From Candidatus Harrisonbacteria bacterium RIFCSPHIGHO2_02_FULL_40_20 (GTDB lineage Bacteria; Patescibacteriota; Minisyncoccia; UBA6257; WO2-44-18): DNA of 44,596 nucleotides. The notes under the pieces were generated by a model. The model did not search any database and was not told where the DNA came from. It worked only from the letters and a program-made list of their open reading frames with translations. The stretch spans positions 1 to 44,596 of the forward strand of contig MHJF01000011.1 in assembly GCA_001818675.1 (NCBI GenBank), written 5' to 3'. Below are positions 17,160-27,052 of the stretch, piece after piece; within the stretch, counting starts at the first letter, position 1; every line of letters starts with the position of its first letter. The position numbers and the translations under genes are program-made.

Positions 17160-17177
17160 AATAATGCAAATCTTATT

Positions 17178-18041
17178 ATGACTTTGAAACAAATAATTGA
17201 AGATGCGGAACAGCGCGGCATTGCGTTGGGGCATTTTAATATCTCGGAATTTGTTGCTTTAAAAGCTATTTTAGAGGGCGCTAGCCAATTAAATGTTCCT
17301 ATTATAATTGGGGTTTCCGAGGGCGAGCGAGAATTTATTGGCATTAAGGAGACAGTAGCCTTAGTGAGGGCTTTCCGTGAAGAGTATTCGGTGCCGATAT
17401 TTTTAAATGCTGATCACACTCATTCTTTAGAGGCGGTAGAGGAAGTTGCTAAAGCTGGCTTTGACGCAGTTCTTTTTGACGCGAGTAAAGAGCCATTAGA
17501 GAAAAACATTAAATTAACTAAAGAAGCGGTATTGCGGGCTAAGATTTTAAATCCGAATATTTTAGTGGAAGGAGAAATTGGATACATTGGCGCTTCTTCC
17601 AAGATTTTACAAGAATTACCCAAAGATATTTCTTTAGAGGAAAAAGATTTGCCGACGGCTGAAGAAGTGGCAGAGTTTGTTCAAAAAACCAAGGTAGATT
17701 TATTAGCGCCGGCAGTAGGTAATATTCATGGCATTTTGGCGAATATTCCCAATCCCCGTTTGAATATAAAAAAGGTTCGGGAAATGAAGCAGGCAGCCAA
17801 AATTCCCTTAGTTTTGCATGGCGGTTCGGGCATTGCTGATGACGATTTTAGAGTTGCTATTAAAGCGGGTATTTCCACTATTCATATTAATACTGAAATT
17901 AGAGTGGCATGGCGTAAGGGAGTAGAAATGGGATTAAAGCGGAATCGCGACGAGGTAGCGCCTTATAAGATTCTTTCGTCGGCCTTGGAGGGCATCAAAG
18001 AGATTGTTTTGAATAGATTAAGAATTTTTAATGGTTTGTAG
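17178..18041 (+). CDS. fba: class II fructose-bisphosphate aldolase
   Basis: GHFNISEFVALKAILEGA, FLNADHTHSLE, VEGEIGYIG, LHGGSGIADDDFRVAIKAGISTIHINTEIR. Confidence 0.93.
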   Translation: MTLKQIIEDAEQRGIALGHFNISEFVALKAILEGASQLNVPIIIGVSEGEREFIGIKETVALVRAFREEYSVPIFLNADHTHSLEAVEEVAKAGFDAVLFDASKEPLEKNIKLTKEAVLRAKILNPNILVEGEIGYIGASSKILQELPKDISLEEKDLPTAEEVAEFVQKTKVDLLAPAVGNIHGILANIPNPRLNIKKVREMKQAAKIPLVLHGGSGIADDDFRVAIKAGISTIHINTEIRVAWRKGVEMGLKRNRDEVAPYKILSSALEGIKEIVLNRLRIFNGL

Positions 18042-18053
18042 ATTCTTTACTTA

Positions 18054-18095
18054 ATTCGCATTATTTGCTAACATTCGCATTATTAGCGATTACTC
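18054..18095. repeat. two tandem ATTCGCATTATT(A/T)GC units
   Basis: ATTCGCATTATTTGCTAACATTCGCATTATTAGCGATTACTC. Confidence 0.6.
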
Positions 18096-18098
18096 TAT

Positions 18099-18806
18099 AT
18101 GGAATTAATTGCGCAAAAAAGAGAAATTTTTGGACGCGCCGTAAAGCCGTTACGCGCCAAGGGTTTTGTACCGGCAGAACTTTACGGCAGGGGGCTGGAG
18201 AATTTGCATTTAGCGGTGTCCAAGAAAGAATTGTCAAAAGTTTTTAAACAAGCCGGTGAAAACGGGATGGTTACTCTTTTGGTGGATCAAGAGAAGCGCC
18301 CGGTATTAATTCATGATTTGCAATTGGATCCCGTTACTGATGAGGCTTTAAGCGTAGATTTTTATCAGGTCCGTTTGGATGAAAAAATCAAAATTAAAGT
18401 TCCTGTGGAATTTATTGGCGTCGCTTCGGCGGTCAAGGACAAGAGCGGAATTTTAGTAAAAGCCGTTCAGGAAGTTGAAGTGGAAGCGTTGCCAGCCGAC
18501 ATTCCTCATTCCATTCCAGTAAATTTGGAATCTTTAATCGATATAGGAAAAAGCATTCGATTAAAAGATTTAGCTATTCAAGGAGATTTTAAGTTTTTAA
18601 TTGAACCAGAAACCGTTTTGGCCACTATTACCGCGCCGGTTACTGAAGAAAAAGAAGCCGAGTTGGCGCAAGCCGTGGATCTTTCTACTGTTAAGGTAGA
18701 AAGCGAAGAGAAGAAAGCGGACAGAGACGCTAAAAAAGCAGAGGAAGGCGTTGCAAAAACTCCAGCTGCCGAAACTCCTGCAAAACCCGCTAAGCCCGCA
18801 AAGTAG
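18099..18806 (+). CDS. rplY: 50S ribosomal protein L25/CTC form
   Basis: AQKREIFGRAVKPLRAKGFVPAELYGRGLENLHLAVSKKE..DFYQVRLDEKIKIKVPVEFIG. Confidence 0.9.
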   Translation: MELIAQKREIFGRAVKPLRAKGFVPAELYGRGLENLHLAVSKKELSKVFKQAGENGMVTLLVDQEKRPVLIHDLQLDPVTDEALSVDFYQVRLDEKIKIKVPVEFIGVASAVKDKSGILVKAVQEVEVEALPADIPHSIPVNLESLIDIGKSIRLKDLAIQGDFKFLIEPETVLATITAPVTEEKEAELAQAVDLSTVKVESEEKKADRDAKKAEEGVAKTPAAETPAKPAKPAK

Positions 18807-18819
18807 GTATAATATTATT

Positions 18820-20160
18820 ATGCGTCTTTTGGACGTAAGCAAAGTAAAAGGAGCCATCCTATTGGCGGTATTTTTATGTTATTTTATTTTTGGTTTAGCG
18901 CCAATCTTAGCTGTTCAAAATCAAGCAGAAAGAGTGGAATTAGAAAAACAGTTGGCTGATTTAGAAAAACAAATAGCCGATAACGAAACTCTCATTGATG
19001 CCTATAAAAAACAGGGAAAAAATCTTACCCAAGAGATTGGCGTTCTGAATGCCAAAGTTAGTAAGCTTAATTTGCAAATTAAATCTATTACTTTAACTCT
19101 ATCCCGTTTAGACGCGGAGATAACGGATAATAAAAAAGAAATAAAAACTACCGAAGAGAATATCGAACTTAATAGGCAAGCGCTAGCTTCTTCTTTAAGA
19201 AGCGTTTATGAAAATGACCACGTTACTTTAATAGCGGTATTACTGCAAAGCCGCCAAATTTCTGATTTTTTTGGAGGATTCAATAATTTAATGGCGGTGC
19301 AAGATAATTTGCTGGTCGCGGTTAATAAGATTACTAATTTACGCGATAAATTATTGGAAGAGACTGAAGCGTTAGCGCTTAAAAGAAAAGACCAGATAGC
19401 TTTGAAAGCATATCAGGATAGCCAGAAGACTACCCTTTTAAGCACTAAGGGCGAGAAGGATGCCTTGCTCAATATTACTAAGGGGCAAGAATCGCGTTAT
19501 CAAGAATTATTAAAATCTAATAAGAAAACTGCTTCGCAAATTCGTAGCCGGTTATTTGAATTATTGGGTGGCGGCAGCCTTTCGTTTGAACAAGCGTATG
19601 AATTTGCTAAATTCGCCGAGCAGGCTACTGGCGTGAGGGCGGCTTTGATCTTGTCAGTTTTGGAAAGAGAATCTTTATTGGGCCAAAATGTCGGGCGATG
19701 CAATTACAAGACTGCGATGTCGCCTGGAGTGCCGCCGAAACCGGGGAAGCGTGATGACATTTCTTTATTTTTGGCTTTAACCGCTCAACTGGGAATTAAT
19801 CCGGAAACGATCACGGTTTCTTGCGCAAATAGTGATGGCGCTTATGGTGGCGCTATGGGCCCGGCGCAATTTATTCCATCAACCTGGAATTTATATAAGA
19901 ATCGGGTTTCAGAAATTACCGGCAACAATCCGGCTTCGCCGTGGAATAACGGGGACGCTTTTATGGCAACGGGTTTGTATTTAAAGGACGCCTCTAAAGG
20001 ATGCGATGCTATTTATAGCCGGCAAACAGATATTGAGCGTTGCGCGGCGGCGAAATATTATGCGGGCGGCCGTTGGCGAAATCATCTTTGGGGATATGGA
20101 GACCGAGTGGCTACGAGAGCGAATCAGTTGCAGGCTGATATAGATATACTTAATAGCTAG
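18820..20160 (+). CDS. secreted peptidoglycan hydrolase: coiled coil plus lytic transglycosylase-like domain
   Basis: Signal peptide, EELQ-type coiled coil, GAYGGAMGPAQFIPSTW..NNGDAFMATGLYL; ATG 6 nt after TATAAT. Confidence 0.8.
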   Translation: MRLLDVSKVKGAILLAVFLCYFIFGLAPILAVQNQAERVELEKQLADLEKQIADNETLIDAYKKQGKNLTQEIGVLNAKVSKLNLQIKSITLTLSRLDAEITDNKKEIKTTEENIELNRQALASSLRSVYENDHVTLIAVLLQSRQISDFFGGFNNLMAVQDNLLVAVNKITNLRDKLLEETEALALKRKDQIALKAYQDSQKTTLLSTKGEKDALLNITKGQESRYQELLKSNKKTASQIRSRLFELLGGGSLSFEQAYEFAKFAEQATGVRAALILSVLERESLLGQNVGRCNYKTAMSPGVPPKPGKRDDISLFLALTAQLGINPETITVSCANSDGAYGGAMGPAQFIPSTWNLYKNRVSEITGNNPASPWNNGDAFMATGLYLKDASKGCDAIYSRQTDIERCAAAKYYAGGRWRNHLWGYGDRVATRANQLQADIDILNS

Positions 20161-20226
20161 ATTTTTCTAGATAATTTTTGTATTATAATAAGCGGTTCAT
20201 TTATTTTTAAAAAAGGGAGGCGGAAG

Positions 20227-20475
20227 ATGGCAAAGATTATTGAAGAGGGTTATCACGGCAAAGAGCCGCTAGTTTATTGGTGGATTGGACGGCGCTGTTC
20301 TTGCGAATGTCGTTGTATTTTTGAACTAGAAAAAAAGGATGAATTGGTTAAAATTCCTAGAAATAATGTTAAGGTTGGCCTTTTTATTTTTGAAGCAAAA
20401 TGTCCTAAGTGTGGTCGGTCTGTTGAGGTTTGGTTTGATTTTGACGACTCGAAAAACTTGAAAGGAATGAGCTAA
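20227..20475 (+). CDS. hypothetical small protein with Cys motifs
   Basis: AAAGGGAGGCGGAAGATG; CSCECRC and CPKC. Confidence 0.6.
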   Translation: MAKIIEEGYHGKEPLVYWWIGRRCSCECRCIFELEKKDELVKIPRNNVKVGLFIFEAKCPKCGRSVEVWFDFDDSKNLKGMS

Positions 20476-20987
20476 TGATAATTCCCTGGAGCATTTTGGA
20501 GAAAGTTGAAAAGATTTTACAAAGAGATGCGGCAGAAGATGAAAGAGAGCGTAAAGCAAAATTGACGGAAAAGCGAAGATGGGAAGAGGTTGATCAATTG
20601 CGAAAGAGAAAGAATAAAGAACTATTAGTTTATGCGCAGAAAGCGGTTACTTGGCTGAAAGATTTTTACGATAGCAGGGAAGGAAAAAAAATTCTGAAAT
20701 TAAACTATGAGGTGAATTTTTTCAATGCTTCGTTTTGGGGCGGTTTTCCGGCTCCCGGTAGTGAAATGACGACGTTTGCAACTATTTATATGTCTGAAAG
20801 CGGCCGGGTTTATTATGGAGAGCGCTATAAAGGTTTTCCTAAGAAGTCGTTATTGTTGGGTTCTTTGAAAACGAAAATGAATCCGAATGCCTTGGTAAAG
20901 AGATTGCATCCTGAATACCTTAAGCTTTTTGTTCAATCGTTAGAGAATGGAAAGGTTTGGCAATATCTTGAATGGTCTTTGAGGTGA
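20475..20987 (+). CDS. hypothetical protein
   Basis: TAATG overlap with the preceding gene. Confidence 0.6.
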   Translation: MIIPWSILEKVEKILQRDAAEDERERKAKLTEKRRWEEVDQLRKRKNKELLVYAQKAVTWLKDFYDSREGKKILKLNYEVNFFNASFWGGFPAPGSEMTTFATIYMSESGRVYYGERYKGFPKKSLLLGSLKTKMNPNALVKRLHPEYLKLFVQSLENGKVWQYLEWSLR

Positions 20988-21007
20988 TCGTGAATCTCCC
21001 CTCAATT

Positions 21008-21037
21008 AAAATTCCGACTAGTGTCGGAATTTTTTAA
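21008..21037 (+). terminator. Rho-independent terminator
   Basis: AAAATTCCGACTAGTGTCGGAATTTTTT. Confidence 0.75.
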
Positions 21038-21088
21038 TATAAGCATAATATTATGGGCGTGAATCTATAGATATTGTTAAATTCTAGC

Positions 21089-21106
21089 GCTATCCTATAG
21101 GATAGC
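21089..21106. repeat. GCTATCCTATAGGATAGC palindrome
   Basis: 18-bp perfect palindrome identical to the core of 11911..11944. Confidence 0.75.
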
Positions 21107-21131
21107 ACCGCATAAGTGAATCTTGAGATAT

Positions 21132-21162
21132 AAAAATACCACGGGCACCCGTGATATTTTTA
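21132..21162 (-). terminator. terminator of the RF1 gene
   Basis: AAAAATA-C-CACGGG-CA-CCCGTG-A-TATTTTT. Confidence 0.6.
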
Positions 21163-21909
21163 CTTATTAATTTTCTTTAAAAGAATATCCAGATCGCCGT
21201 CTAAGATTTTTTCTATGCCGTGAACTTTAACGTTAAATCGGTGGTCGGTAATGCGGTCATCCGGAAAGTTATAGGTACGGATTTTTTCCGAGCGATCGCC
21301 GGAACCAATTTGCTGCCGGCGTTCGGCAGTAAGCTGTCCCAGCTGTTCAGCGCGCTGGAGCTCGTATATTTTGGCGCGGAGAATAGACATCGCCGCTTCT
21401 TTATTGGCGCTTTGTGAGCGTTCGGCTCGGGAAAATACCGAGATGCCAGTGGGTTTATGGACAATTCGTACCGCGGTTTCCACTTTGTTGACGTTTTGAC
21501 CGCCCGGGCCGCCGCCGCGTTGGAAAGTGATTTCTAAATCGCCTTGGTTGATTTGGAGTTCTTTATCTTCAACTTCTGGCAGTATTGCGACAGTGGCAGT
21601 GGAGGTGTGCACTCTGCCGGCTTTTTCGGTTTTTGGCACTCTTTGAATTCGGTGAACGCCAGATTCGTTTTTCAAGGCATCATAGACATTTTGTCCTGAT
21701 CCGCCAGCTGACGGAGAAGAATTACCCATAATTTTCCCAATAAAAGTTTTATATCCGCCGATAGTGCCTTGACTAGAATCAACAGTAGAAAAACCCCAGC
21801 CTTTATTGGCGGAATATCGTTGGTACATCCTTACTAGATCGCCGGCAAAAATAGCGGCTTCATCGCCACCAGTACCAGCGCGAATCTCAATAATAATTTT
21901 ATTAGTCAT
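21160..21909 (-). CDS. peptide chain release factor 1-like protein lacking the N-terminal domain
   Basis: [86 protein letters not shown]. Confidence 0.9.
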   Translation of the reverse strand: MTNKIIIEIRAGTGGDEAAIFAGDLVRMYQRYSANKGWGFSTVDSSQGTIGGYKTFIGKIMGNSSPSAGGSGQNVYDALKNESGVHRIQRVPKTEKAGRVHTSTATVAILPEVEDKELQINQGDLEITFQRGGGPGGQNVNKVETAVRIVHKPTGISVFSRAERSQSANKEAAMSILRAKIYELQRAEQLGQLTAERRQQIGSGDRSEKIRTYNFPDDRITDHRFNVKVHGIEKILDGDLDILLKKINK

Positions 21910-21914
21910 AATAT

Positions 21915-21994
21915 TTAGCGACTAGTCATTAGCCATTAGTGATTAGTATAACTCTCTATGAAAATAAATAACTAGTGGCTAACCACTAGTTATT
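21915..21994. repeat. TAGTGGCTA-family repeat, copy 1
   Basis: TAGCGACTAGTCATTAGCCATTAGTG...AATAACTAGTGG-CTAA-CCACTAGTTATT. Confidence 0.65.
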
Positions 21995-21999
21995 TACGA

Positions 22000-22254
22000 T
22001 TACTTTTTATTTTTCTTCACTCGGACTTTGGCAGTTTTTTTTGGAACTTCCGAGGCTTTAGCGCGGCGGGCTTTGAAGCGCTCAACTTTTCCGGCCGTAT
22101 CAATCATCTTTTCTTTGCCAGTGTAAAAAGGATGGCAGTTATGGCAAATTTCCACCTGGATTTCCGGCTTAGTGGCGCCGACAACAAATTTATTGCCGCA
22201 AGCGCAGTGGGCTTCCGCTTTATCGTAGTATTTTGGATGGATATCTTTTTTCAT
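22000..22254 (-). CDS. rpmE: 50S ribosomal protein L31, zinc-binding form
   Basis: [60 protein letters not shown]. Confidence 0.93.
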   Translation of the reverse strand: MKKDIHPKYYDKAEAHCACGNKFVVGATKPEIQVEICHNCHPFYTGKEKMIDTAGKVERFKARRAKASEVPKKTAKVRVKKNKK

Positions 22255-22314
22255 AATTTTCAATCATAGCATTAAAAGTTTCTAAAAGGCAAATTTAAGA
22301 CTTGATATTGGCTC

Positions 22315-22344
22315 TTGACTTATTTTCAGCATTCTTTTTATAAT
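22315..22344 (+). promoter_or_regulatory. sigma70-type promoter
   Basis: TTGACT - 18 nt - TATAAT. Confidence 0.6.
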
Positions 22345-22394
22345 ATTATTTGGTAGATTAGTTTGAAAATTCTATAACCCCAAAGGAGGGCTAT

Positions 22395-22970
22395 ATGAAG
22401 AAGATGTCGATGGCTGCGGTTGGACTATTAGCTGGCGTGATGATGACGGGTTGTAGCGTGTTAGATACGAAGTCTGTTAAGCCGGGTCTTTTTGGTGATG
22501 ATGCGGTAAAGATGATGGCGGCATTTGACACCCTAGAGGCGGGCAAGACCACCAATGAGCAGTGGATGACCACTGGGTTTGATCTTTCTAAAGCGAAGAA
22601 TTTTACTGTTTCTCCGGGACCGATGGCGTTGAGGAAAATCCTTGGTGAAGAGGTTTTCCAGTCTACTTATGGATGGTATTCGGCTAAGGGTAAGGTTGAT
22701 GAGCTTTTGGCTGACCTTGCTCCCTATAGCATGGTTGAGATTCCCTTTAAGGTTACAACTAAAAAGGAGAGCCGTTTCTATATTTCTACCAAGTATGAGT
22801 TTACCGAGGGTGATGGAACTGTTTTAACTTTTGTGTTTAAAAATGGCGTTCTGGTTTATAAAGCTCCGTCTCCGCAGAAGTTTAGCGAAGATCATAGTAA
22901 TAGCGCGTTTGCGCAGGGACTTTTTCCTTGGTTGAAGATTGTCAAGGACGTTAAAGGCGTAGTTGAGTGA
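22395..22970 (+). CDS. lipoprotein of unknown function
   Basis: AAAGGAGGGCTATATG; signal peptide with lipobox MMTGCS. Confidence 0.7.
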   Translation: MKKMSMAAVGLLAGVMMTGCSVLDTKSVKPGLFGDDAVKMMAAFDTLEAGKTTNEQWMTTGFDLSKAKNFTVSPGPMALRKILGEEVFQSTYGWYSAKGKVDELLADLAPYSMVEIPFKVTTKKESRFYISTKYEFTEGDGTVLTFVFKNGVLVYKAPSPQKFSEDHSNSAFAQGLFPWLKIVKDVKGVVE

Positions 22971-22979
22971 AGTTTTTAA

Positions 22980-23022
22980 CCCCCTTCTTTTCACACGAAA
23001 GTGTAAAAGAAGGGGGTTTTAT
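22980..23022 (+). terminator. strong Rho-independent terminator
   Basis: CCCCCTTCTTTTCACACGAAAGTGTAAAAGAAGGGGGTTTT. Confidence 0.88.
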
Positions 23023-23116
23023 ATTATTAATCGTGTTATTGACGCCTGAGATTTTTTCGCTTATTGTTATTTCTAGATAATTAGTTCTTTTATTTCTGTG
23101 AAAAAGGAGGTAGAGG

Positions 23117-23782
23117 ATGAAAGTTATAAGCAGATTGGTTGGGTTATCGCTGTTTTTATTGATACCGATTGGTTGCGTGTCTCGAGATTTTAAAAGCGTG
23201 AAAACGGGAATTTTAAATGACGACCCTAACGCATTATTGGCGGTTGGTTCCAAGATTGAATTAGGCGTGACAAGCAGGGCAGATTTGGAAGCGCAGGGTT
23301 TTAATTTTTCGGCGCCTAACGTTCAGTTTATCAAAGGCAAGGACGCGTTCCGATATTTATTGTCAAAGAAATTTTTTAAAACAGTTCGATTTTTAGGCGG
23401 AGTGTTAGTGGAAAAACCGATTGATGGCGTTTTGGAATCTTTGGAAAATTATCAGCTTTATTTGATTCTCAATAAAGAGGTTTTAAAAGTAAAAGATAAA
23501 ATTTATCTTTCTACCAAAAATGAATGGCTGGAAATGAATGAGCTCCTTTTTATTCTTATGTTTAAAGACGACAAGGTTGTTTATTATGGCTGGGGACAGA
23601 GCCGTGTGAATCGGTTGGCAACTCAGTATAGCTTTCTTGGTGGAATTTTGAGGTTCAGTTTGGCGGATCCCGATGAGACGTTTGATGAGTTAACGGACCC
23701 CAATCGTAAAGATGAGGATGGTCTGGGGCTAGGTTCGCTTTTCAAGAAGTCAGACGAAAAAGATGAAAAAGATAAGGATTAA
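23117..23782 (+). CDS. lipoprotein paralogous to 22395..22970
   Basis: AAAGGAGGTAGAGGATG; lipobox IPIGC; shared KSVK.G(L/I)..DD, GF(D/N)(L/F)S, RF/KIY(I/L)STK(Y/N)E motifs. Confidence 0.7.
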   Translation: MKVISRLVGLSLFLLIPIGCVSRDFKSVKTGILNDDPNALLAVGSKIELGVTSRADLEAQGFNFSAPNVQFIKGKDAFRYLLSKKFFKTVRFLGGVLVEKPIDGVLESLENYQLYLILNKEVLKVKDKIYLSTKNEWLEMNELLFILMFKDDKVVYYGWGQSRVNRLATQYSFLGGILRFSLADPDETFDELTDPNRKDEDGLGLGSLFKKSDEKDEKDKD

Positions 23783-23786
23783 AATT

Positions 23787-23816
23787 ACCCCCCTTGACCA
23801 ATCGGTCAAGGGGGCT
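23787..23816 (+). terminator. Rho-independent terminator
   Basis: CCCCCTTGACCAATCGGTCAAGGGGG; weak T tail. Confidence 0.7.
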
Positions 23817-24052
23817 TATAATAAATTTCACAATGGAATAGAATCGGTAAGTTTAAAAATTTATTTCTGTAATTTATCCGGCCGGTTGTTTGTCGCTAGA
23901 AGCGATGAATAACGGGCCGGATATGTTATTGATAGGAATTAGTTGTATGGATTGCACGTTGATAATTAAATATAAAAACTTATTTTTGAAAATAAGTTTT
24001 ACGCAACAAGTAATAAGTAAGGTTCCCACACATAAATTATGTATGGGATAAA

Positions 24053-24077
24053 TTAGAAAATTTTGTAGTTGTCCCAA
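24053..24077 (+). other. 5' arm of the pre-16S processing stem
   Basis: TTAGAAAATTTTGTAGTTGTCCCAA pairs with 25861..25885 over 25 bp, two G-U. Confidence 0.75.
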
Positions 24078-24087
24078 TTTATTTTTT

Positions 24088-24155
24088 AGTAATTGGCGAC
24101 TAGTGACTAGCGACTAGAATTTCTAGTGGCTAAACCCTAGTGGCTAGTGGCTAAA
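24088..24155. repeat. TAGTGGCTA-family repeat, copy 2, in the 16S leader
   Basis: GGCGACTAGTGACTAGCGACTAG...CTAGTGGCTAAACCCTAGTGGCTAGTGGCTAA. Confidence 0.65.
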
Positions 24156-24160
24156 TTATT

Positions 24161-25760
<1,600 letters not shown>

Positions 25761-25860
25761 CATTTAATATCGATAATTTATAAATTTATTTTATGAATTT
25801 GGAAAAAGGTTTTGGCCGAGGAGCCTTAAGTCTCGGTTCGGTTGCCTAAAGCAACTGTAG

Positions 25861-25885
25861 TTGGGGCAACTACAAAGTTTTCTAA
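25861..25885 (+). other. 3' arm of the pre-16S processing stem
   Basis: TTGGGGCAACTACAAAGTTTTCTAA, complement of 24053..24077. Confidence 0.75.
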
Positions 25886-25927
25886 GAGTAATCGCTAACC
25901 TGCCGGCAGGCAGGAATAATGCGAATT
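25885..25927. repeat. AGAGTAATCGCTAA[CCTGCCGGCAGGCAGG]AATAATGCGAAT unit
   Basis: Same unit as 17129 and 29996, with nested palindrome. Confidence 0.7.
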
Positions 25928-25956
25928 GGTGTTTATTTTGTTACAATTTAATTGTA

Positions 25957-26343
25957 ATGGCTGGGCAAGCAAAAACCGTTTTAATTGTCGAAGACGATGT
26001 TTTTTTGATGGCGCTTTTAAAAAATCGCATGGAAAGCGAAGGCTTTTCGATTTTAGCGGCTAAAGATGGTGAAGAGGCTATTAAGGTCCTCAAGGACATC
26101 AAACCGGACATAATCCTTTTAGATATTATTTTGCCTGGTAAATCGGGATTTGAAGTTTTAGAAGAAATGCAATCTGATCCGCAAATTCAGAATTCACCCG
26201 TAATGATTATTTCTAATTTGGGCCAGGATATGGATATTGATCGTGGGAGAGATCTTGGAGCTTTAGAATATTTTGTGAAAGCTCGGAGTTCAATGGACGA
26301 TGTTATAGTGAAAGTTAGTAATTTCTTAAAAAATAAAAAATAG
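25957..26343 (+). CDS. CheY-like response regulator receiver protein
   Basis: KTVLIVEDDVFLMALLKNRMESEGF..DIILLDIILPGKSGFEVLEEM. Confidence 0.92.
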   Translation: MAGQAKTVLIVEDDVFLMALLKNRMESEGFSILAAKDGEEAIKVLKDIKPDIILLDIILPGKSGFEVLEEMQSDPQIQNSPVMIISNLGQDMDIDRGRDLGALEYFVKARSSMDDVIVKVSNFLKNKK

Positions 26344-26393
26344 TTATCCCCAGCCACCTTTTTATTTCTTATAAGGCTGTTATAATACTTTAT

Positions 26394-26975
26394 ATGAACA
26401 ATCAATATCAAAAAAAGGGATTTACCCTTGTTGAGTTATTAATAGTTATTGGCATTTTGGCTGTTTTAGCAACGGCAACAGTTTTGGTTTTAAATCCAGC
26501 CGAGCTTTTTCGCCAAGCACGCGATACTAAGAGAATTAACGATCTTGAAGCATTAAGGAGCGCAGTAAGTTTATATCTTTCCACTGTTTCTAGCCCGGAT
26601 ATGGATGCAGCCGGCAGCTGCGCCGCTAATTATTGGGGTAGCGTTGCCGGAGCCGCGGAAAACTTTACTGGCTCTCCTGCTCAACATGCTAATGTTGCTA
26701 CTGCGATTGATGGCACTGGCTGGTTACCTATTGATTTTACTCAAATTCCGGGCGGATCTCCGCTTAGTTCGTTGCCAACTGACCCATTAAATCCTGATAC
26801 TGCTACTCAAGCTTATACTTATCGTTGTGATAACACTGCTAAGACTTTTGAACTCAATGCGAATATGGAAAGCACCAGATATGCCCAAGGCGGCAGTGAT
26901 GATGTAGAATCAACAGACGGTGGAGATCAAGTTGGCATTTATGAAGGTGGCAATGATCCAGGACTGAATCTCTAA
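26394..26975 (+). CDS. type IV pilin / type II secretion pseudopilin
   Basis: KKGFTLVELLIVIGILAVLATATVLVLNP; ATG 7 nt after TATAAT. Confidence 0.9.
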   Translation: MNNQYQKKGFTLVELLIVIGILAVLATATVLVLNPAELFRQARDTKRINDLEALRSAVSLYLSTVSSPDMDAAGSCAANYWGSVAGAAENFTGSPAQHANVATAIDGTGWLPIDFTQIPGGSPLSSLPTDPLNPDTATQAYTYRCDNTAKTFELNANMESTRYAQGGSDDVESTDGGDQVGIYEGGNDPGLNL

Positions 26976-27008
26976 GCCGTGAATTGAGAATAAAGAATTA
27001 TGAATTAA

Positions 27009-27032
27009 GGAGCGAGGAACGCTCCTTTTTTC
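27009..27032 (+). terminator. Rho-independent terminator after the pilin gene
   Basis: GGAGCG-AGGAA-CGCTCC-TTTTTTT. Confidence 0.75.
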
Positions 27033-27052
27033 TTTCGTTGTATAATTAAGTT

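Noticed and set aside
25780-25860. Possible tRNA after the 16S (CCGAGGAGCCTTAAGTCTCGG stem)
   Set aside because: Single hairpin only; no T-loop GTTC-AANC, no acceptor stem pairing.
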